Below are positions 16,598 through 27,000 of a stretch of DNA of 64,000 bases, in pieces. The notes under the pieces are model-generated. The model searched no databases. It had not been told where the DNA came from and saw only the letters and a program-made list of their open reading frames with translations. The translations under genes and the position numbers were made by a program. Source of the DNA: Chitinophagaceae bacterium (GTDB taxonomy: Bacteria > Bacteroidota > Bacteroidia > Chitinophagales > Chitinophagaceae); NCBI GenBank assembly GCA_947446645.1, contig CANFHA010000011.1, positions 1 through 64,000 of the forward strand, given 5' to 3'. Numbering within the stretch: the first letter of the stretch is position 1; each line of letters starts with the position of its first letter.

Positions 16598-17953
16598 ATG
16601 AAGCGTCTTATTCTCGCTGTTCTCCTCTCCGCATCTTGCTTAGTTTCCCTTGCACAAAAGGACACGCTTCGTGTGATGGGATACAATGTACTTTACTATG
16701 GCAGCGGCTGCCAGGGGCCAAACTCTCTTTACCATTCTTACCTTAAAACCATTGTTGGTTATACTAATCCAGACATTCTTTCGCTGGAAAAAATGGGCTC
16801 CATTAAGTTGACGCCTGATGATAAGTATGGTGCAGCACCATATGGCTTTGCTGATTCTATATTACTGTATGCGTTAGATAGTGCTTTCCCGTGCAGATAT
16901 GGACATTGCCCGTTTACAAACGAATCGAGGACCAACAACATGTCTGTAATATTTTACGACAAGCGAAAATTAGGGTTTGTTTCCATTGTGTATTCTTATG
17001 CTAATATCACTGATTTCAACCTTTACAAGCTATATTACAAAGACCGAAACTTGGCAAAAACGCATGATACAACTTTCCTGTACATTATGCCCAATCATGA
17101 CATGTCAGGAGATGAGTTTGAAAGTGTGAGGGGTTTGCAGATTGGTGAAGTAGTAAAGCGAATGAAAGCGCATTTCTCCCATTTGCCCAATATGATAAAT
17201 ATCGGAGATTTTAATGTTAGAACGTCAAGGGAACCATTTTACCAGGAACTTACAGATCCTGACGATACTAATTTTAAATTTTTCGATCCGCCTTTTTTAC
17301 CTGACCAAAAATTAAAATATCCGGCAAACTGGGATCATGATTCACAGTATGCGGCGTATTTTACAACCTCCACACGGGAGTCTTCCTTTGTTCCAAATCC
17401 ATGTGGTACCGGCGGCGGAGGCAAGAACTGGTACGATCATATCTTCTTGTCTGGCTGGATAGTAAATGGTGCCAATTATATAAAGTATGTACCGCATTCA
17501 TACCGCACCATAGGGAATGATGGTCAGCGGCTTAAAGTTGCTATAAACAACAGCAATGTGCATGTAAATACGTCTGCACCTGCAGATGTAATAGAAGCCT
17601 TATATCAGATGTCGAATAAGTACCCGGTAATGCTCGACATGGAGGTCTCTCCAAATATCAATGGCGTAAGTCCTCCGGACCCGGAAATTGCAGGGAAGCC
17701 CGTTGCTAATAAAGAAAGCGTTTTTGTCGACCCTGTATCTGATGGAATATTGTCTGTGCACTTACCAGCAGATGTGATCGGGCAGCAGATAACTATATCG
17801 TTCTTAAAAGATGGCGACACAAAATTGAAAAAGACGTTACTGATAAAAGACCGCAATGTGCAGATAAAGTGCAAGTTGTCGCCGGGTGCTTACTTCCTTC
17901 AAATTACCGGGCACCACAATGTAATGTTTGACGAGCAGATGTTAGTGAAATGA
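16598..17953 (+). CDS. Secreted EEP-fold protein B, catalytic residues substituted
   Basis: About 451 residues from the ATG at 16598, which gives a clean signal peptide (MKRLILAVLL ending SLAQ). An upstream ATG at 16577 is also possible. The EEP domain keeps VMGYNVLYYG, the His of NHDMSG, IGDFN and YDHIFLS. The catalytic Glu position is Lys (LSLEKM, K65) and the terminal SDH is SNK, exactly as in paralogue A. A T9SS-type C-terminal domain ends the protein (LSPGAYFLQI). It lies downstream of the beta-sandwich partner and 79 bp upstream of giant protein 2. It may be a surface-exposed non-catalytic EEP protein or an enzyme with an altered active site. Confidence 0.85.
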   Translation: MKRLILAVLLSASCLVSLAQKDTLRVMGYNVLYYGSGCQGPNSLYHSYLKTIVGYTNPDILSLEKMGSIKLTPDDKYGAAPYGFADSILLYALDSAFPCRYGHCPFTNESRTNNMSVIFYDKRKLGFVSIVYSYANITDFNLYKLYYKDRNLAKTHDTTFLYIMPNHDMSGDEFESVRGLQIGEVVKRMKAHFSHLPNMINIGDFNVRTSREPFYQELTDPDDTNFKFFDPPFLPDQKLKYPANWDHDSQYAAYFTTSTRESSFVPNPCGTGGGGKNWYDHIFLSGWIVNGANYIKYVPHSYRTIGNDGQRLKVAINNSNVHVNTSAPADVIEALYQMSNKYPVMLDMEVSPNINGVSPPDPEIAGKPVANKESVFVDPVSDGILSVHLPADVIGQQITISFLKDGDTKLKKTLLIKDRNVQIKCKLSPGAYFLQITGHHNVMFDEQMLVK

Positions 17954-18004
17954 CAACAGTTTATAAACTGAATTATCATAAAAGTAACAAAAAAATAGCT
18001 TTCC

Positions 18005-18028
18005 GGTAACATTGCAATACCACTTTTG
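18005..18028 (+). promoter_or_regulatory. Shared promoter-like box upstream of giant protein 2
   Basis: GGTAACATT, 7 nt, then CACTTTTG. It ends only 4 nt before the ATG at 18033, so the transcript may be nearly leaderless. It also rules out the longer TTG start at 18012, which lies inside the box. Confidence 0.6.
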
Positions 18029-18032
18029 CAGC

Positions 18033-21000
18033 ATGAGAAACAGTTCTGCCACGCTGCGGTATTTAATCGGTGCGCCTGTAAAGTATTTTGCGTTAATCCT
18101 TCTTTTTACAACTTATCTATGCGGTGGCAGGGCGTTTGGACAGACAGACCCTGTTGCCCAGGCATTGCCATACACCCAGAATTTTTCTACACTTACAGGC
18201 AGCACAACAACATACCCGGCAGGTTTCCAGGGATGGGCTGTGCCGGGTTCACTTACATCTGTTGCGTTAACTGCCGCACCATCAGGTAACCTGCCTTTGT
18301 TTGCAGGGCAAACCAATGCAACCACTACTCCGTTTGTTGGAGATATGTGGGGTAAAATAGGGATATTGTCTGGCTCATCTGTGAATGCACTCTGTCTTGC
18401 GCTCAATACTACTTCTGTTAGCGCAGGTAATGTGCAGCTTATCTATACTGCGGCAACGCAGGGGCAAACCGCGGGTGGATATGTAGACGAACTGGATCTT
18501 CAATACCGTGTAGGCACCTCCGGTGCTTTTACTACAATAGCAAATGCCACCTACCGCAATAACGCACTGACTACAACTAATACAGCCATAACTACAGCCG
18601 TTAATCCTGCTACAGTTTATGTTGTATTGCCTGCTGCTTGCACTAATCAGCCGGTTGTAGAGTTAAGATGGATATCCAGGACCGTATCGGGCAGTGGTAC
18701 TGTGCATCCGGGATTTTCCATTTCGAATGTTGTTGCGCAGCAAAACACCACAACGGAATATTATAGCAAATCTGCAGGCAACCTGGATGCGCTATCTACC
18801 TGGGGGACAAATCCCGATGGCAGCGGAGCAGCACCCGCATCATTTACGGCAGATGGCCAGGTGTTCCATATATCAAACGGCACACCAGGTACATTGGGTA
18901 GTAGCTGGGCCGTATCCGGAGCCGGGTCAAAGATCGTAGTAGATGGCACAGACTTTACAAATACGACTTCAAATACAATAACGGCTACAATAGATGTAAA
19001 CGCCGGAAGAACTCTGACGTTGCAGAATGCAACCATCCCAACCTTAGGTGCCATGAGCCCGTATAGTACGGTAGTGTTTTCAAATCTTACAGGTGTTACT
19101 ATTCCTACAGTAACGCCATCCTATGGCAGCATCACTTTCAATAATTCAACTGTAACCTTGCCCACAGCAAATCAGAAGGTGCACTTTTCAGGAAATTTTA
19201 CACTCCTGGGTACATCAGTATTTAACGGTGCAGATGCCACCAAGGGATACTCCCTGACTGCCTACGGAAATAATGCACAGGTAATAAATGCTAACAGCTT
19301 ACCCCTGACTTTATGGAATCTTGACGTAGGAAGTACTAACCTGAAAACTGCTGGTCCGGTTACGTTAGCCGCAAGCACCACTATTACTACCCAGAACAGC
19401 GTGCTTATGGTATTAAGTGGCAGTACTCCACTTTTTAATGATGGTGGCAACACAATCAATGTCATTAATAATTTTGACTGTGGTGGCGCGGCTTCGGCAT
19501 ACAATTTCACCGGCACGGTAAGTTTGAATTCCACTGGTGGCGGATCTTGTAACATCAGGGGCAATGGCGTGTCTTCAAATCCTTGCGTGGCAGCAGTGAA
19601 TAACCTGGTGCTCAATAACGCTATAAACGTAAAAATAAACCCAGCTATAGGTGGCTCAACATTTGTAGTTAAAGGCAACCTGACTTATTCTGCTACTGCC
19701 GTAGGGCACTTTAATAGCCAGGATAATAATATTTCTGTTGGCGGAAATTTTAATTATGCCAACTCCGATAATACTTTGCTGAGTACGGGTGCAGGTGCGT
19801 TGATATTTAATGGTGCCGGTGTGCAAACGTATAGCTCAAGTGTAACCGGGGGAAATACACTAAGTAATATTACCATGGCTAATACTGGGGGCGGACTTGT
19901 GCTAAACGCGCCATTAACCATTACCGGCAATGTTACACTAAACAATGGTATCATAGCTACGGGCAGCTACTCACTTAGTGTAGCTGCGAGTGGCGTCGTC
20001 TCTGGTGGAAACAGCGCATCATATGTAAACGGTAAACTGGTGAAGGCAATGCCTGCAGCAGGCACTACTAGTATGTTTTACGAAACCGGGGATGTAAACA
20101 GTTATGCTCCCATTCAACTCACCTTCAGCAGCATTATAAACAGCGGAAGTATTGCTGCCAGTGCTATACCTGGTTCTCATCCATCATTATCTGCATCTTA
20201 TGTCAACGCAAGCAATTTTGTAAATCGATACTGGACGATAACAAGTACCAGTGTAAATCCTGCAACTGTAAACATTGCCTTGGGCTATAACAGCGCAGAC
20301 ATTACCAGTGGTCTTGGTCTCAATACAGGTTATACAATCAGAGAATTTACGGGTGGTTCATGGAGCACATTACCTTCTGTTGCCAATACAACCAGCGCAG
20401 CTGCACCTATGCTACCTTTTTCATCTTTTTCTACAGGTGTGAACGGCAGCACATTCTCTGGTGATTATGTTGCAGGTGCATTTGATTGTACAACTTCTGC
20501 CGGCACTACTACCGGAACACCAGCTTTTCTGTGTGGGTCGGGAACTACCACGCTTAGCCTGGCGGGAGCAACTACCAATACCGGTAACAGTTATCAGTGG
20601 CAGTCATCTGCCGACGGCTCATTATGGACAAACATCACAGCCGCCACGGGCGCTACGTATACAACCTCCGTAGTTGCTACTTCAATTTACTACAGAAATA
20701 TTGTTGGATGTATTCCCACTTTAACAACGCTGAACTCTGCTACTGCGCTTGTTTCTGTTAATCCGCTTCCGGCTTCTATCAGCGGTATCACAAGTGGCTG
20801 CATAGGGCTTAGTGCCACATTGAGCGATGCTACAGGTGCAGGTACATGGTCTAGCAGTAATACAAGTGTAGCAACTATCGGATCCTCCGGCACTTATAAT
20901 AGCCTGGCGTCTGGCAATGCTACGATCACGTTCACTGCAGCTGGTACAGGTTGCATTGCTACTACGCAACTAACGATCAATCCTACGCCTCCGGCACCGG

Positions 21001-24000
21001 TGGTGTCGCCGCTGCTTGTGAGCCTTTGCCCCGGTAGCCCCGCCCGTTTAATTTCGGCATCGGGAGACACCGCAGTACTTTCTTTTGCCGGTAATTCGGG
21101 AGGCATATCTATCCCTATACCATATAACACAGCTATCACCAGCACCATACCCGTAAGCGGTATTCCCGCAGGTGCAATTATCACGAATGTTGCCGTTACG
21201 TTCAGCGATTCAAACTCGTCAGGCTCACAAGGAAGAGACTTTGTATATAATCTCGGTGCACCTAATGGTAACATTCTTAACCTGATCAATGCTACAGGCG
21301 GTTCTGCACCAAATTACCATTTCCGCAACATCCAGGTTGGATCAGCAGGCACGGTAGTGCAAGGAACAACTCAATTGGTGCCGGGCGTGCTGTACAGTGC
21401 CTCCCTTGTCAACGGTGTTCCTTCTACCGCCGGTTTTACCACTCCGGCACTTAGATCAAACGTTACCAGCTGGTCCAGCTTATACAGTACCCCCAATGGG
21501 AACTGGACCTTCATAGCAGATAATATATATGCATTTGGCGCCGGTGAAGGCACCCTGGCAAACTGGATATTGAATATCTCATATATCGTTCCTCCTGTAG
21601 TGACATGGACGCCGGCATCAGGCCTTTTTACCGATGCGGGTGCTAGTATACCTTATTCGGGCGCCAATGCCGGCAGCGTGTACGCAAAACCTGCGTTAAC
21701 TACTACTTACAATGTTATAGCGGCGATTGGCGCATGTACCAACACGGCTACAGTTGTAGCACAACAGAATCCGGTCCTTTATCTGCCTCCTTTATCCGGC
21801 CCCTCTGTATTGTGTTTTGGTTCTAACATAAATTTGACAGACTCTGTAGACGGTGGTGTTTGGAGTAGCTCAGGATCGGCCTCCATTGGTTCTGCCTCCG
21901 GCATAGTCATTGGCACAGCAGTCGGTACCGCTGTGGTTACTTATACTTATTCAAATGGGGTTTGTTCTGGTTCTGTTACAAAGGTAATTTCTGTAGACGC
22001 ATTACCTGCAGTATCGCCTATAACCGGGACCGCTAATCTTTGCTATTCTGGCGCGCCGGTAATAACATCGCTGACCGATGCAACAACGGGCGGCGCGTGG
22101 AGCAGTGGGAATACCGCTGTTGCAAGCGTTGTCGGTTCTACTGGTGTTGTAACGGGTATATCTGTCGGAAGCTCAATCATCACTTATACTTTTAATGACG
22201 GGAACTGTTCTGCCACGGTAAATGCAACTGTGAATGTATTTAATCAGCCGTCTGCCGTAAGCGCATCGCCAACATTTGCTTATGTGTGTGGAGGTAGTGC
22301 GCCACAAATCTTTACTGCTTCGGGCGGACTTATACCGGGCCGCACAATGGCCGCATCAGGACCGATCTCAGTACTGTGTACTACCATTACACCAACAGCG
22401 ACTACGCTTGATGTAAGTGGAGTGCCGGCAGATGCTACTGTTACCGGCATAGCGGTTACTTTTAACGTCAACTGCAGTTATGATGGAGACGCCGAATTAA
22501 ATCTTGCTGCGCCCAACGGAAGCGTTATTAATTTGTTTTCTGCCGGAACGGGTAATAGCGGTGTTAATTTTGTGAATACAACTATTAGTTCTGCAGGTGT
22601 CACAGCTATTCCCAATTCCGCAGCCGGAGCTCCATGGACGGGTACCTATGCAGCAAGCGCACGTACTAATGCGGCATTGACCAGGCCTTTCTCGTCATAC
22701 TCTGTAACCACTACTTCGTGGGCACCACTGAAAGCATCCAATCCTAACGGGACATGGTCTCTTGTGGGGCTTGATAACTATAAGGATTCTACGTTTACAA
22801 TTACATCATGGTCTATAAGTATCTCTTACAACTACCAGGCAAATGTCACCTGGGCCGGCGTAGGTGGATTGTACACCAATTCGGCGGGGACGTTGACTTA
22901 TACAGGATCAGCAACGGACACAGTATATTCAGCTCCTGTTAGCACTACCATCTATACGGTTTCCTCTACAAATGGTACCTGCAGCAGCACAGCCAATGTG
23001 ATCATGTCAATCAATCCGGCTCCGGCGCCTATCTCTGGCAACCTGGGAGTTTGCCTTGGTTCAAATACACAACTTACTGACGCAGGAGGTGGTACCTGGA
23101 GCACTGCCAGTCCGAATATTTCAATTGGCAGTTCTGATGGACTTGTTACAAGTGTATCTCTTGGTACTGCCGTTGTCACCTATACATCAGTGACCGGTTG
23201 TGCCATAACAGCTGTAGTAACAGTGAATGCTGCGCCGAACGCTATAAGCGGAACACTAACGGTATGCCAGTTGCGTGCAACTTCACTGGCCGACGCCGGA
23301 GGCGGAACCTGGTCGAGCAGCAATCCGGGTAATGCATCAGTTGGCAGCGCCGGCCTGGTAACTGGGGTAACCGGTGGTACTACCGCCGTGATCACATACG
23401 CTCTGCCTACTGGTTGCTTTACAACAGCAGTTGTTACTGTAAATGTAGCGCCATCAGCTATCACCGGCACGCGTACTGTTTGCGTAGGCGCTACTACTTG
23501 CCTGAGTGACGCGGTTGCGGGGGGGACATGGAGCAGCAACAACGGCAATGTAACTGTTGGCTCTACAGGTTGCATTACCGGTGCCGTCGCAGGCACAGCA
23601 ATCTTGACTTATAAGTTGCCCACGGGTTGCGTTAGCACTATCATTACAACTGCTAATCCTGTACCAGCGAATATTACTGGTGTATTAGTTGCCTGTCAGG
23701 GTACAACAACCCAGCTTACGGATGCTGGTGCTGGCACATGGAGCAGCAGCAATACCGCCGTGGCCACTGTGGCTGCTGGTTTAGTGAGTGGCGTGGCCGC
23801 TGGCACCAGTAACATTAGTTTTTCATTTTCTACAGGATGCGCTGCGGTGAAGGTGGTTACAATTAATCCTTTACCGGGTACAATTGGTGGAAATTTGGCA
23901 ATATGTCTCGGGTCCGCCAGTCAGCTTACCGATGCGGACGCCGGTGGCACATGGGTTAGTAGTAACGGCAACGTGACTATAGGATCGACCGGGCTTGCGA

Positions 24001-27000
24001 CAAGTGCAGTACCTGGAACTTCAACTATTACCTATACTTTACCTACAAGCTGTGCAACAACAACTACTGTAACAGTAAATGCCAATCCGGGAAACATCAA
24101 CGGCGTACTCAAAATATGCCAGGGAGCGGGAACGCAACTAACCGATGCCGACGCTGGTGGAACATGGTCGAGCAGTAATGCTGGTAATGCAACCGTATCC
24201 GGAGCTGGTTTTGTATCCGGTGTCGGGGGTAATACTACAGCAACCATAACCTACACTTTGCCTACCACCTGTAATAGTACTGCGGTAGTAACAGTCGATC
24301 CATCACCCGAGGCAATTGACGGAACTTTGGCTCTATGCCGTGGTGAAGTAACGCAATTGTTCAACCCCGTAGCCGGCGGTACATGGAGCAGCAGTAATAG
24401 CAATGCGATTGTTGGGTCGGCGGGATTGGTAAATGGTGTAACGGCAGGTACGGCAATTATCAGCTATACATTGGCCAGCGGTTGCGGCGCAACAGCTGTA
24501 CTTACCGTAAATGCTGACCCCGGTGCTATAAATGGAACGCTTTCCGTATGTGAAAGTGCGACTACACAACTTACGGATGCTGGTGCGGGAAACTGGGCCA
24601 GCAGCAATACTGCTAATGTTAGTATTTCTGCATCCGGACTGGCAAGCGGAATTATCGGTGGTACTACGGCCATAGTTACCTACACCTTGCCTACGGGCTG
24701 CAGCATTACAGCAATTGTTACAGTAAATCCGCTGCCGGCATCAATAACCGGAACCTCTGGCGTATGCCAGGGTGCAACCATTCAGCTATCAGATGCAGGC
24801 GGTGGTACATGGAGTGCAGACGGTATAAATGCCAGCGTAAACAGCACTGGTCTGGTTACCGGACTTACAGGCGGCAATACGGCGATCATTACCTATACGC
24901 TTCCTTCAGGTTGCGCAGCTACTACTACCGTTACCGTATATTCATTACCTGCGCCTATATCGGGTGCCGGAGGTGTTTGTGTTGGCACAACCATTACTCT
25001 GAGCGACGCTGATGCCGGCACATGGAACGGAAGTAATGCAAATGCAACTATAGATGGTTCAGGAAATGTTACCGGTCTGTCATCGGGTTCCGTCGTGGTT
25101 ACCTACACAACAGGCAGCGGGTGCACTGCCAATGCCGCTCTTTCTGTATATGCAGCTGCCAATCCAATATCAGGAATCGCTACCGTATGTGAGGGAGGGA
25201 CAACAGTGCTTTCTGATGCAGGTGGTGGAAGCTGGAATTCGAACAACGGGAATGTGTCCGTGAATATATCTGGTGTTACAACAGGTGTTAGTGCGGGCAC
25301 TTCTATCATAACATACACTTTGCCGGTCGGCGGGTGTTATACAACCCGGGTGGTAACCATAAATCCTCTGCCTTCACCAATTATTGGCGCTTCAACGGTA
25401 TCAGTAGGGTATACTACACAACTGAGCGATGCCGGTAGTGGCATCTGGGCAGTTAATAATGCTAATGCAACTATTGATGCCTCAGGATTAGTTACGGGCG
25501 TGTCAGCTGGTACATCAATCATTTCGTATACACTATCAACCGGTTGTTATGTCACCCACACGATTACAATTGTTGCTACACCGCCCGCTATTACCGGAGA
25601 ACTAACTGTATGTGCGGGTTCCGCAACTGTTTTAAGCGATCCGGGATCAGGCACGTGGAGCAGCAGTAATGTCAATACTTCTGTGGGGTCAGCTACGGGT
25701 ATTGTTACCGGCATCAGCGCAGGTACTTCAATAATTACTTTCTCATTCACCGGTGGAGGCGAAGTATATGCTACCGTCACAGTAAATCCATTGCCACTTG
25801 CGATAACCGGGCCAGATTCGGTTTGTCAAGGATCACCAATTACACTGACCGATGCTTCAGGAGCGGGGTCGTGGGGCACTACGGCAAATGCCGTCATAGG
25901 CTCTACCGGAGTGGTAACTGGTATTAACCCTGGCACAGCTACAGTAACCTTCGCCTTCAACACAACTGGTTGCTCTGTTTCAAAGGTGATCACAATAAAT
26001 GCATTGCCGGAATCAATATCAGGCAGTAATCGTTTATGTGTTGCTTCAACAATTTCGCTGACGGGCTTACCCGGCAGTGGTATCTGGGCAGCCAGCAATA
26101 CAAATGCGACCATTGGCTCATTGTCTGGATTGGTTAGCGGTGTTTCACCCGGTTCTACTACGATTACTTATACATCAGCATCGGGTTGCTTTATCACTAA
26201 AGGCATATCCGTTGATGCATTGCCCGGGCCTATAACAGGTACTGCCAATATTTGTGTTGGACAGAGCATTACGCTCAGTGATGCAGGCAGTGGCTCATGG
26301 AGCAGCAGTAATGGCAATGTAACAATTGATATGGAAACAGGCCATGCAGTTGGTGTGTCCGCTGGAACATCCGTTATCTCCTATATTCTGTCTACAGGAT
26401 GTTTCACTACTGTGGTTGTTACTGCAAATGCCGCAGTTATGCCGTCGGTCACAATTTCTAAGACCAGCGCTGACACTGTTTGCTCAGGTACATCAGTTGT
26501 GTTTACAGCAACTCCGCTAAATGGTGGCGCGTTACCTGTATACGAATGGAGCTTAAACGGCTCAATAATTGGGGGTGCCACATCGGATATTTATAGTGTT
26601 GTTCCTTCAGATGGAGTTAATATAATAACTGTTGGACTCACTAGTAATGCTGCATGTGCAATGCCGTCAATGGTTTCAGCAGCGGATACCTTCGTTGTTA
26701 TACACACAAATACCAGTTCTGTCAGTGTGTCTGTATCGCCCAATGATACTGTATGTTTGGGTTCATATGCTCTGTTTACGGCGTTAGGTAGTAACGCAGG
26801 TAGCAGTCCCGTATATACATGGTTAGTTAACGGAGCTCAGGTTGCTACCGGCATAGCATATGGTTATGTCCCGGGCAATGGTGATGAAGTTTATTGTACT
26901 GTTGCCAGCAGTCTTCGTTGCGTGGCCGCAGACACTGTTGCAAGCAATCATATTACTATGTCTGTTGACACCTCTTATATACCTACGGTTGAAATTAACG

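Noticed and set aside
18012-18032. Longer TTG start of giant protein 2 (and GTG at 27805, TTG at 15550)
   Set aside because: These starts lie upstream of or inside the promoter-like boxes, and the downstream ATGs give normal signal peptides.
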